Shown here: positions 15,943 to 23,039 of the stretch, piece by piece
Layout: every line of letters begins with the position of its first letter
Numbering within the stretch: position 1 is the stretch's first letter
NCBI GenBank assembly: GCA_049610565.1
Contig: JBMYZR010000029.1
Location: 1 to 29,395, forward strand
Direction: 5' to 3'
DNA: 29,395 bases
Origin: UBA8752 sp049610565
GTDB lineage: Bacteria; Bacteroidota; Bacteroidia; Flavobacteriales_D; Sanyastnellaceae
Notes under the pieces: generated by a model
Told to the model about the DNA's origin: nothing
Databases searched by the model: none
Seen by the model: only the letters and a program-made list of their open reading frames with translations
Made by a program: the position numbers and the translations under genes

Positions 15943-16398
15943 TCAAAGGTCGGCAAAAGCCCGCACTGCCGCGACCCCTTCGTCTACCGAAATGTCCGTG
16001 GTGTCGAGGTCGAGGTAATCCGACTCCGGAGCCCCGTATTCGTCCGAATGGAAATGCTCCCGGCCGCGCACCTCGGAGGTGTGCACGTAGACTTCCTTCA
16101 CGGGAGCCCGCTTCTTGAATTCCTCGCGGAGCCACAGGAACGGTGCGACCACGGCCACGATGGCCACCTGGCCCTGTCGGCTGAGGTAGAGTGCGATGTC
16201 CTGCGCGCGGCGAATGTTGGCCTCCCGACCGGCCGGGCTGTAGTCCGCATTGGCGGTCAACGACCGGAGGTCATCTCCATCAATCAGGAACACGGGATGC
16301 CCCTTGGCCTTGAGGTCATCGCGGAGGGCCCTTCCCAAGGTGGACTTGCCCGCTCCGGGCTGCCCGGTGATCCAGATGATGGGCTGCGCCTCAACCAT
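15943..16398 (-). CDS. cysC: Adenylylsulfate kinase (APS kinase, CysC-like)
   Basis: A 151-residue P-loop kinase that would phosphorylate APS to PAPS. The start at the ATG complementary to 16396-16398 gives MVEAQPIIWITGQPGAGKST; a 32-codon upstream extension from a TTG is low-complexity and rejected. Walker A is GQPGAGKST at residues 10-18. IDGDDLRSL corresponds to DGDN-R of CysC, and SPAGREANIRRAQDIALYL to the conserved E-x-R-x-x-N-I-R-R helix. It is about 50 residues shorter than E. coli CysC, and the canonical F-I-S-P-F/Y-R-x-D-R loop is changed to APFLWLREEFKKR. APS kinase is the best call; a related kinase is a less likely alternative. It is the first gene of the cysC-DUF2061-cysD-cysN operon. 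Confidence 0.88.
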   Translation of the reverse strand: MVEAQPIIWITGQPGAGKSTLGRALRDDLKAKGHPVFLIDGDDLRSLTANADYSPAGREANIRRAQDIALYLSRQGQVAIVAVVAPFLWLREEFKKRAPVKEVYVHTSEVRGREHFHSDEYGAPESDYLDLDTTDISVDEGVAAVRAFADL

Positions 16399-16544
16399 AA
16401 GCGCAAGATACGACCGCCATGAGGCCCGCACCCCCCGCTCCCGCCTGTGGCCGGAGAACACACCGACGCGGTTTTCTCGATTTTTTTTTCGCAACCAACC
16501 CCCTCTAAATCAATGGGTTGAAAATTTTTCTCCGTTTTTTTTTT

Positions 16545-16680
16545 CTCTGGACTGTAACCCGAAGGGACCGCCTCCGGTATAGGGAAACGGTTTTGGTTAC
16601 AGCCGCTCCCGCAAGGGAACAGGCGATTTGGTGAAACGAAGGGGTCCTCGAACGCGAGGACCCTTTCCATTTTCAGACTT
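16545..16680 (+). ncRNA. Candidate structured small RNA of unknown family
   Basis: Three consecutive hairpins are visible. The first is closed by CTGTAACC (16552-16559) and GGTTACAG (16595-16602), with an inner stem ACCG/CGGT (16567-16570 and 16588-16591) and a three-pair CCT/AGG top. The second has CCC-GCAA-GGG (16608-16617), a GNRA loop, closed by GCC/GGC. The third is the 13-bp stem at 16638-16667. The plus strand is preferred because the last stem is followed by a T-richer tail there, but no convincing plus-strand promoter is seen. Reading on the minus strand would make it part of a long cysC leader. It does not match SRP RNA, tmRNA or RNase P by eye. Confidence 0.4.
16638..16667 (+). terminator. 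Strong hairpin, probable intrinsic terminator
   Basis: A 13-bp stem with one G-T pair, GAAGGGGTCCTCG and CGAGGACCCTTTC, around an AACG loop. It is followed by CATTTTCAGACTTTT on the plus strand. It may be bidirectional and also stop the DUF983 transcript arriving on the minus strand. Confidence 0.6.
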
Positions 16681-16703
16681 TTCGTCTTTGGTGCAGAACC
16701 GGG

Positions 16704-17132
16704 TCAGTTTGACCCCTTGCCCTGAGCATCACCGCGCTCCCCGTAGCGCAGGAACAGATGAATCCAGATGGACCGGCTCAACCGCTGGACGAGCGGCAAC
16801 AGGGCAATCAAGGTCCCGATGCCGGACAACAGGAAGACCTCCGGCTGGTCGAGGAACCCCGTGAAGGTGATCCACCCCAGCGCCCCGAACGTGTACAGCG
16901 CCACGAGGACCGCCACCCACAGCGCCACCGTCAAGGCGTAGCTCACGTACGCGGCCCCGAAATAGAACCCCGGCTCCCTTTCAAAGTCCGCCCCACAGTT
17001 CGGGCAGGCCTTGGGCATGGTGTTCATGGTCTTCGGCAGGTAGGCATTGCGCACGGTGAACAGGCGCGCTTCCCGACAGGCGGGGCAGCGGTTGGCGAGA
17101 ATGCTGGACAGGAAGGACCGGGGACGCGTCAC
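16704..17132 (-). CDS. DUF983 membrane protein with zinc-ribbon-like cysteines
   Basis: A 142-residue protein starting at a GTG (complement of 17130-17132), giving TRPRSFLSSILANRCPACREARLF. Two CxxC pairs, Cys16/19 (CPAC) and Cys43/46 (CPNC), form the likely metal site of the DUF983 family. GADFEREPGFYFGAAYVSYALTVALW then leads into two membrane helices (about 58-82 and 90-112). The C-terminus is charged. DUF983 proteins are common in Bacteroidota and Proteobacteria; their function is not settled. The promoter box TAATTTTG lies only 4 bases before the GTG, so the message may be nearly leaderless. Confidence 0.92.
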   Translation of the reverse strand: MTRPRSFLSSILANRCPACREARLFTVRNAYLPKTMNTMPKACPNCGADFEREPGFYFGAAYVSYALTVALWVAVLVALYTFGALGWITFTGFLDQPEVFLLSGIGTLIALLPLVQRLSRSIWIHLFLRYGERGDAQGKGSN

Positions 17133-17136
17133 CCTG

Positions 17137-17144
17137 CAAAATTA
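17137..17144 (-). promoter_or_regulatory. -7 promoter box of the DUF983 gene
   Basis: On the minus strand TAATTTTG matches TAnnTTTG exactly. A TTG (complement of 17168-17170) lies 23 bases upstream. The GTG start is 4 bases downstream, which points to a leaderless or near-leaderless transcript. Confidence 0.55.
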
Positions 17145-17176
17145 GCAGGGAGCCTCCGGCGTGGGGGCAACCTGAA

Positions 17177-19006
17177 TCACCCTCCGATCTGCTGGAGCGT
17201 CACCATGCCGTGGTAGGCCCCTTCGCGCTCCATGAGCTCCGCATGGGTGCCGGACTCCACGATCCGCCCTTCGGACAGGACCACGATGCGGTCGGCCCGC
17301 CGGACGGTGGACAAGCGGTGCGCGATGACCACGGCGGTCCGGCCCTCCATGATGCGCTCGATGGCCTCCTGCACGAGCCGCTCCCCCTCGGCATCGAGGG
17401 CGCTGGTCGCTTCGTCGAGGACGAGGATCGGCGGGTCGTGGTAGAGGGCCCGGGCGATGGCCAGCCGTTGGCGCTGTCCCCCCGACAGCCGACCACCGCC
17501 GTCGCCGATGGGCGTCGCCAATCCTTCGGGCAGGGCGTCGATGAAGGGGGTCGCGTTGGCGATGTCGGCCACCTGCCGGATGCGCACCGCATCGGGCGCC
17601 GGGTCGAACAGCGCGATGTTGGCCTCCACCGAATCGTGGAACAGGAGCGGATCCTGCGTCACGAATCCGATGTGGCGCCGGAGGTCGCCGCTGGACAGGT
17701 GACGCACGTCCACCCCGTCCACCTCGACGCTCCCCGAAGCGGGGTCGTAGAGCCGGAGCAACAGCCGCGCCACCGTGGTCTTGCCGCTGCCGGACGCCCC
17801 GACCAGGGCCACCGTTTCGCCCTTGGCCACCTCCAGCGAGAACGCATCAAGGGCTGGCGAGGACGCCCCAGCATAGCCGAAGGTCACGTCCCGGAAGTGG
17901 ATGCCCTCCTCGAACCGGAATGCGCGCGGCTGTTCCGGCTCCTCGAGCTCGAGCTCCGCGCGCAGCACCTCATCGAGGCGGTCCAGCGAGGCGGCGCCCT
18001 TCTGCACCTTGAAGATGGCGTCGCTCAGGGACCGGGCAGGCGGAATGATCTGGGAGAACACCACGAGGTAGCCGATGAACAGCTCCCCTTCCAGCCCATC
18101 GCCCCGCAAGACGATGCGGCCGCCGACCGCCAGCAGGATGGCGATGACCGTCATCGAGACGAACTCGCTCACCGGCGAGCTGAGGTATTCGCGCTTGTAC
18201 AGCTTGCGCATCAGCCGGAAGTAGCCCTCGTTGTGCTCGGAGAACCGGGCACGGAACCGCGGGGCCGCGTCGTACGCCTTGACCACGACCATCGCCCCGA
18301 GCGTTTCCTCGAGCCGGCTGATCAGGTCGCCGAGCCGCTCCTTGCCCCGACCGGCCGCACCGCGCAGGGCCGTGGCGATCCGCGAGATGATGAAGCCGGA
18401 GACCGGCATGAAGACGAGGGCAAACAGCGTCAGCTCCCAGCTGATGGCAAACAGCGTCACCAGCGAGAGCAGGATCATGATCGGCGCCTTGAACAGGACC
18501 TCGAGGGTGCCGATGACGCTGAATTCGACCTCCATCAGGTCGTTGGTCATGCGGCTGATCAAATCCCCCTTCCGCTGCTCGTTGAAGTACCCGACCGGCA
18601 AGGCCAGCACGCGGTCGAAGAGCTGCTCGCGGAGGTCGCGGGCCACCCCGGTCCGGATGGTGGCGAGGCTGTAGAAGGACAGGTAGGTGACGAGGTTCTT
18701 GACCAGGGCCAGAACGGCGATGGCCCCGCACATCCAGAGGAGGGCCTGCTCCGCCCCATGCTCGACCACAACCGCATCGAGGCCATCGGCCAACCGGGCA
18801 AACAGCGCCTCCGCCCCATCCCCAGTGGGCGTGGCATTGGCAGGGTCGGCACCGCCATCCGTCCGAAAGAGGATGCGCAGGAAGGGCACGATGGCGAGGA
18901 ACGTGAACAGGGACAGCACCGATCCCAACGCGTTGAAGACGATGTTGCCCGCCAGGTTCAGGCGGTAGCGGAGGACGAGCTGGAAGAGGTCCCCGAACCG
19001 CCTCAT
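17177..19006 (-). CDS. MsbA-like ABC exporter (fused permease and ATPase)
   Basis: A 609-residue half-transporter of the ABC-B/MsbA type, acting in the inner membrane as a homodimer, most likely on lipids or a hydrophobic compound. The membrane domain spans about 1-330 with six predicted helices, including the typical coupling region GDLISRMTNDLMEVE. The ATPase domain spans about 360-605: Walker A GASGSGKTT near 398, Q-loop VTQDPLLF, signature LSGGQRQR near 505, Walker B ILVLDEATSALD and H-loop IAHRLST. An extended, acidic periplasmic segment between helices 1 and 2 (about 48-85) is longer than in E. coli MsbA. Its start overlaps the purB stop as ATGA, so it is translationally coupled to purB. 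Confidence 0.95.
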   Translation of the reverse strand: MRRFGDLFQLVLRYRLNLAGNIVFNALGSVLSLFTFLAIVPFLRILFRTDGGADPANATPTGDGAEALFARLADGLDAVVVEHGAEQALLWMCGAIAVLALVKNLVTYLSFYSLATIRTGVARDLREQLFDRVLALPVGYFNEQRKGDLISRMTNDLMEVEFSVIGTLEVLFKAPIMILLSLVTLFAISWELTLFALVFMPVSGFIISRIATALRGAAGRGKERLGDLISRLEETLGAMVVVKAYDAAPRFRARFSEHNEGYFRLMRKLYKREYLSSPVSEFVSMTVIAILLAVGGRIVLRGDGLEGELFIGYLVVFSQIIPPARSLSDAIFKVQKGAASLDRLDEVLRAELELEEPEQPRAFRFEEGIHFRDVTFGYAGASSPALDAFSLEVAKGETVALVGASGSGKTTVARLLLRLYDPASGSVEVDGVDVRHLSSGDLRRHIGFVTQDPLLFHDSVEANIALFDPAPDAVRIRQVADIANATPFIDALPEGLATPIGDGGGRLSGGQRQRLAIARALYHDPPILVLDEATSALDAEGERLVQEAIERIMEGRTAVVIAHRLSTVRRADRIVVLSEGRIVESGTHAELMEREGAYHGMVTLQQIGG

Positions 19007-20358
19007 GCGCCCTGCGTGCCGACGTAGTTGTGCGGGGTGATGGCGCCGAGCTCGGCCTTGATGGCGTCGGACACCGGCAGGCCGGCGATGAAGTTGGCGA
19101 TGGACGCGGCGTCGATGCCGGCCTTGCCGCGGGTCAGCGCCTTGAGGAGCTCATAGGGCTTCTCGACGCCTTCGCGGCGCAGGACAGTCTGGATGGCTTC
19201 TGCGACCACCGCCCATTGGGCCTCGAGGTCGGCGTGGAGGCGCGCCTCATTGAGGACGAGCTTCCCGAGCCCCTTGCGCAGGGCGTTGAGGGCAATGAGG
19301 CTGTGGCCGACGGGCACACCAACATTCCGCAGCACCGTGCTGTCGGTCAGGTCCCGCTGCAGGCGGCTGATGGGCAGCTTGCGCGCCAGATGGCCGAGCA
19401 GGGCATTGGCGACGCCGAGGTTGCCCTCGCTGTTCTCGAAGTCGATGGGGTTGACCTTGTGGGGCATGGCCGAGGACCCCACTTCGCCCGCGACCACCTT
19501 CTGCTTGAAGTAATCGAGGCTGATGTAATGCCAGACGTCCCGGTCGAGGTCGATCAGGATGGTGTGGATGCGCTGCAGGGCGTCGCACCAGGCAGCGAGG
19601 TAATCGTAATGCTCGATCTGCGTGGTCGGATGGCTGCGGTGCAGGCCGAGCTCGTCGGCCACGAACCGCTCCGCGAATCCGTGCCAATCGGTGTCGGGAT
19701 AGGCGACGTGGTGGGCGTTGAAGCCCCCGGTCGCGCCCCCGAACTTGGCCGCGAAGGGCACCGCCTCGAACTGGGCGATGGCGTGGTCCAGCCGCTCCAC
19801 GAAGACGGCGAACTCCTTGCCCAGCGTCACCGGGCTGGCGGGCTGGCCGTGGGTGCGCGCCAGCATCGGAACGTCCACCCACTCCTCTGCGAGGGCGGCG
19901 AGATCGTCCCGCACGGCCTGCAGGGCCGGGAGCAACACATCCGCCGTGGCTTCGGCCATGGACAGCGGAATGGCGGTGTTGTTGACGTCCTGGGAGGTCA
20001 GACCGAAATGGACGAACTCCGCGCGGTCCTGAAGGCCCAGCGGTTCGAGCTTGTCCTTGATGAAGTACTCCACCGCCTTGACGTCGTGGTTGGTCGTCTT
20101 CTCGATGTCCTTGACGGCCTGGGCGTCCTCGGCACCGAAGTCGACATAGATCCGGCGGAGGCCCTCCACCTGCGCCTCGGTGAGGGCCGGCAATTGGGGC
20201 AGGCCGACGGCGTGCAGGGCAATGAGGTACTCCACCTCGACGCGGACGCGGTACTGGATGAGGCCCGCCTCGGAGAAATAGGGCGAGAGCGGAGCGGTGT
20301 GGCGGCGGTAGCGCCCGTCAACGGGGCTGACGGCGTGCAGGGGGGCGGAATCGGACAT
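19003..20358 (-). CDS. purB: Adenylosuccinate lyase
   Basis: A 451-residue enzyme of purine synthesis. It cleaves SAICAR to AICAR plus fumarate, and adenylosuccinate to AMP plus fumarate. The start complementary to 20356-20358 gives MSDSAPLHAVSPVDGRYRR, matching the E. coli-type opening (AVSPVDGRY). An ATG six codons upstream in frame is possible. The fumarase/aspartase-superfamily signature SSAMPHKVNPIDFENSEGN lies around residue 290, and TSQDVNNTA and ARTHGQPASPVTLGKE are visible. It belongs to the long E. coli-like PurB subgroup. It diverges from the MBL hydrolase gene across 65 bases, and its stop overlaps the ABC exporter start. Confidence 0.97.
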   Translation of the reverse strand: MSDSAPLHAVSPVDGRYRRHTAPLSPYFSEAGLIQYRVRVEVEYLIALHAVGLPQLPALTEAQVEGLRRIYVDFGAEDAQAVKDIEKTTNHDVKAVEYFIKDKLEPLGLQDRAEFVHFGLTSQDVNNTAIPLSMAEATADVLLPALQAVRDDLAALAEEWVDVPMLARTHGQPASPVTLGKEFAVFVERLDHAIAQFEAVPFAAKFGGATGGFNAHHVAYPDTDWHGFAERFVADELGLHRSHPTTQIEHYDYLAAWCDALQRIHTILIDLDRDVWHYISLDYFKQKVVAGEVGSSAMPHKVNPIDFENSEGNLGVANALLGHLARKLPISRLQRDLTDSTVLRNVGVPVGHSLIALNALRKGLGKLVLNEARLHADLEAQWAVVAEAIQTVLRREGVEKPYELLKALTRGKAGIDAASIANFIAGLPVSDAIKAELGAITPHNYVGTQGA

Positions 20359-20411
20359 CGAAGGCGAACCGTTCAAAGGGCGAAAATACGCCGCGCGCCG
20401 CGGGCGGCCCG

Positions 20412-20419
20412 TACCTTTC
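20412..20419 (+). promoter_or_regulatory. Imperfect -7 box of the MBL hydrolase gene
   Basis: TACCTTTC differs from TAnnTTTG only in the last base and ends 4 bases before the ATG at 20424. Confidence 0.35.
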
Positions 20420-20423
20420 GGCC

Positions 20424-21296
20424 ATGACGATCCACACGGTCTCCCACGGTCTGTTCAAGCTCGACGGCGGCGCCATGTTCGGCGTGGTCCCGAAGCCCCT
20501 CTGGACGAAAAACCACCCCACCGACGAGCGGAACCGCTGCGATTGGGGACTGCGCTCCCTGCTGATCGAGGAGGGCGACCGCCTGATGCTCGTCGATTGC
20601 GGCATGGGCGACAAGCAGGGCGAGAAGTTCTTCGGCCATTATGCCCCCCGCCCCGAGGACCTGGATGCCCAGCTCGATGCCCTCGGCTTCCACCGCAACG
20701 ACATCACCGACGTCTTCCTGACCCACCTCCACTTCGACCACTGTGGCGGCGCCATCCACCGCCGGCAGGACGACCCGGAGCGGTTCGAGCCGGCCTTTGC
20801 CAACGCCACGTTCTGGAGCACCGAGCGCCATTGGGCCTGGGCCAACGACCCCAACCCCCGGGAGAAGGCGAGCTTTCTGAAGGAGAACATCCACCCCATC
20901 GAGGCCTCGGGCCAGTTGAAGTTCATCCCCCGCGCCGAGGGCACGACCGACACCCGCCAGCCCATCGACGGGTTTCCCGACCTCGACGTCCTGTTCGTGG
21001 ACGGCCACACCGAAAGCCAGATGCTGCCGCTCCTCAAGCGGGGCGACCGTAAGGCCCTGTTCACCGCCGACCTGTTGCCGGCGACCACGCACATTCCCGT
21101 CGCGTGGGTGATGGGCTACGACACCCGTCCCCTGTTGACCGTGAGCGAGAAGGAGCGCATCCTGACGTGCGCCGAGCGCGAGCAGTGGACCCTCCTCTTC
21201 GAACACGACGCGCACCACGAGGCGGCCACCGTCCACCGCACCGAAAAGGGCGTCCGGCTGGAGCGGGCCGGGTTGCGGTCCGACTTCGACTGGTGA
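20424..21296 (+). CDS. Metallo-beta-lactamase-fold hydrolase
   Basis: A 290-residue cytoplasmic metallohydrolase (no signal peptide). The canonical zinc motif HLHFDH is at residues 101-106. A later VDGHTESQM supplies the next histidine, FTADLLP the bridging aspartate, and LLFEHDAHH the last histidine. The N-terminus GGAMFGVVPKPLWTK and the layout match the lactonase-like MBL subgroup widespread in Bacteroidota; the physiological substrate is unknown. A short GCCGC-GCAA-GCGGC hairpin (21300-21313) lies just after the stop in the convergent gap with pyrD and may act as a weak terminator. It is divergent from purB. Confidence 0.92.
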   Translation: MTIHTVSHGLFKLDGGAMFGVVPKPLWTKNHPTDERNRCDWGLRSLLIEEGDRLMLVDCGMGDKQGEKFFGHYAPRPEDLDAQLDALGFHRNDITDVFLTHLHFDHCGGAIHRRQDDPERFEPAFANATFWSTERHWAWANDPNPREKASFLKENIHPIEASGQLKFIPRAEGTTDTRQPIDGFPDLDVLFVDGHTESQMLPLLKRGDRKALFTADLLPATTHIPVAWVMGYDTRPLLTVSEKERILTCAEREQWTLLFEHDAHHEAATVHRTEKGVRLERAGLRSDFDW

Positions 21297-21321
21297 GGCG
21301 CCGCGCAAGCGGCCGGGCGAT

Positions 21322-22371
21322 TCAGCGCAGGCCCGACAGGCAATCGCGGACGATGCCCGGGCCGGTGTAGACCATGCCGCTGTACACCTGAACGAGGTCA
21401 GCGCCGGCCTCGGCCTTTTCGCGGGCAGACGGACCGTCCTCGATGCCGCCGACCCCGATGATGGCGAAGTCTCCCCGCTCCCGCAGGTACCGCACGACCT
21501 CCGTGCTGCGCCTGCGAACCGGGGCGCCGCTCAGCCCCCCGGCCCCGATGGCCTCGACTTCTGAAACGGGCGTGCGAAGCCCCTCCCTAGAAATGGTCGT
21601 GTTGGTGGCAATGACCCCGTCAATCCCCGTGTCGGCCACGAGCGCCACGATGTCGTCCAATTGGGCGTCCGTGAGGTCCGGGGCGATCTTGAGGAACACA
21701 GGCCGCTGGATGTCCTGCGCCCGGTTGTGCTCCTGCAGCCGCTGGAGCAATGCGGTCAGCGGCGCGCGGTCCTGCAGCTCGCGCAAGCCCGGCGTGTTGG
21801 GCGAACTCACATTGACGGCGAAGTAGTCGACGTGTGGGTGGAGCGCCACGAAACACGCGTGGTAGTCGTCGGCTGCCTGTTCGTTGGGCGTCACCTTGTT
21901 GCGGCCGATGTTGCCGCCGATGATCAGCCCCTCGGGGCGCTGCTTGAGGCGTTCCACGAGCTGTTCGAGCCCTCCGTTGTTGAAGCCCATGCGGTTGATC
22001 AGCCCCCGGTCGGCCTTGAGGCGGAAGAGGCGGGGCTTCGGGTTGCCCGGCTGCGGCTTCGGCGTCACGGTTCCGACCTCCACAAAGGCAAAGCCCATCG
22101 CCTGGAGCGCATGCAGCCAGCGGCCATCCTTGTCAAACCCGGCGGCCAGCCCGACCCGGTGGGGGAAGGTCAGCCCGGCCACCTGAACGGCATCGCCCGG
22201 TTCCGCCCCCGACGCCAGGGACCGCCGCAGAGCAGAGCCCACTCCCGGCAGGGCGAGGCCGAATCCGAAGAGGGCCATCGTGCGGTAATGCGCCCGCTCC
22301 GGGTCCATCGCAAAGGCGAGGGGCCGAATCAGGCTGCGATACAGGCGGGTTCCAAAGGGGGCTTGGCTCAT
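21322..22371 (-). CDS. pyrD: Dihydroorotate dehydrogenase, quinone-linked class 2
   Basis: A 349-residue membrane-associated flavoenzyme that oxidises dihydroorotate to orotate in pyrimidine synthesis, passing electrons to quinone. The start complementary to 22369-22371 gives MSQAPFGTRLYRSLIRPLAF; a 15-codon upstream extension is rejected as low-complexity. The N-terminal helix pair that binds membrane and quinone in class 2 enzymes is present (YRSLIRPLAFAMDPERAHYRTMALFGFGL). FMN and substrate motifs include GLAAGFDKDG, GTVTPKPQPGNPKPRLFRL, NRMGFNN and NVSSPNTPGLRELQ, whose serine is the class 2 catalytic base. C-terminal phosphate-binding motifs are IGVGGI and QVYSGMVYTGP. An imperfect -7 box CATCTTTG lies 6 bases upstream (22378-22385). 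Confidence 0.97.
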   Translation of the reverse strand: MSQAPFGTRLYRSLIRPLAFAMDPERAHYRTMALFGFGLALPGVGSALRRSLASGAEPGDAVQVAGLTFPHRVGLAAGFDKDGRWLHALQAMGFAFVEVGTVTPKPQPGNPKPRLFRLKADRGLINRMGFNNGGLEQLVERLKQRPEGLIIGGNIGRNKVTPNEQAADDYHACFVALHPHVDYFAVNVSSPNTPGLRELQDRAPLTALLQRLQEHNRAQDIQRPVFLKIAPDLTDAQLDDIVALVADTGIDGVIATNTTISREGLRTPVSEVEAIGAGGLSGAPVRRRSTEVVRYLRERGDFAIIGVGGIEDGPSAREKAEAGADLVQVYSGMVYTGPGIVRDCLSGLR

Positions 22372-22443
22372 GGCGCGCAAAGATGTTGATAAACGTGTGG
22401 ACACGGCACCGGACACCCCTCCGAGGCCCCCTCAAGTCGGGAA

Positions 22444-22451
22444 TAATTTTG
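22444..22451 (+). promoter_or_regulatory. -7 promoter box of the 188-residue protein gene
   Basis: TAATTTTG matches TAnnTTTG exactly, 15 bases before the ATG at 22467. No TTG is seen at -33. Confidence 0.5.
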
Positions 22452-22466
22452 GCGCGAACCTGATTC

Positions 22467-23033
22467 ATGCTGTTTAACTGGGGCAAAAAGAAATTGAAGT
22501 GCGACGAGGTCGCGCGGCTCTTCGTGCACGCCACCCTGGACAGCGTGGAGGACACCTGGCCCGATGTGGCCGGTCTCATCCGGGAGTCCCCGCACTTCGA
22601 GACGGCCCCTGACGTGGAGGAAGGCGACGCGGCCCCCTTCCTGCTGGTGGTCCTCGCCGGCAACCTTGAATTCATCCCCCAGTATTTCGAAGGGGGTTCG
22701 GAGCATCACCTGATCCAGGCCATCCTCGCGGAACTGTCCAAGGAGCTCGGCCTGCCCAGTGACCAGATTGCGTCCCGCATCGACAAGGTCCGCGACGACA
22801 TGGTCCGCTTCAACCGGCCGTCCAAGAAGACCCTGAGTGCCATGGCGCGCGGGGTCTACCTCGTCTACGGGCTCAACGCCCACCAGGAGGAGTACTTCCG
22901 TTCGCTCAACGTGCCCAACCCCCGGTTCCTCATGCAGATGGAGGAGCTGCTCCAGAATTTCATCTGGGACTGGACCTCCTTCCAGGAGCAATACCGGATG
23001 CAACTGCAGACCGTGGGCGGTCTGTCCATCTGA
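22467..23033 (+). CDS. Uncharacterised 188-residue cytoplasmic protein
   Basis: The ATG at 22467 opens MLFNWGKKKLKCDEVARLFVHATLDSVEDTW. The protein is mostly helical and acidic, with no signal peptide or membrane segment. Notable stretches are PFLLVVLAGNLEFIPQYF, HHLIQAILAELSKELGL and MEELLQNFIWDWTSFQEQYRMQ. No catalytic or nucleotide-binding motif is visible, and I do not recognise the family. Its own exact promoter box and ordinary composition support a real gene. It lies between pyrD (divergent, 95 bases) and smpB (convergent, 6 bases). No function is proposed. Confidence 0.85.
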   Translation: MLFNWGKKKLKCDEVARLFVHATLDSVEDTWPDVAGLIRESPHFETAPDVEEGDAAPFLLVVLAGNLEFIPQYFEGGSEHHLIQAILAELSKELGLPSDQIASRIDKVRDDMVRFNRPSKKTLSAMARGVYLVYGLNAHQEEYFRSLNVPNPRFLMQMEELLQNFIWDWTSFQEQYRMQLQTVGGLSI

Positions 23034-23039
23034 TTTCCC

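Larger units (their letters stand above)
16399..16703. other. 305-bp gene-free region with poly-T runs and RNA-like structure
   Basis: No convincing coding frame is present. The region lies upstream of cysC and downstream of the convergent-facing DUF983 gene. It contains T9 at 16481-16489, T10 at 16535-16544, an inverted repeat CAACCC/GGGTTG (16496-16501 and 16515-16520), and the structured block described at 16545-16680. It is visibly richer in A/T runs than the flanking genes. Immediately upstream of cysC the minus strand reads TATCTTGC, a poor -7 box with two mismatches. Confidence 0.7.

Noticed and set aside
16481..16489. Poly-T run as an intrinsic terminator
   Set aside because: No plus-strand gene ends upstream and no strong stem directly precedes it (only a 3-bp CCG/CGG).
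16399..16494. 32-residue N-terminal extension of cysC from a TTG
   Set aside because: It begins in the A-tract (MRKKNREN) and adds Arg-rich residues not found in APS kinases; the ATG at 16398 gives the family opening.
16545..16640. Cobalamin, SAM or c-di-GMP riboswitch
   Set aside because: Short matches such as GGGAA and CCCGCAA are present, but the rest of the conserved core of each class is not, and no plus-strand gene follows.
17210..20427. Long plus-strand frames opposite the ABC exporter and purB
   Set aside because: Both minus-strand genes have complete family signatures; the plus-strand translations are shadows.
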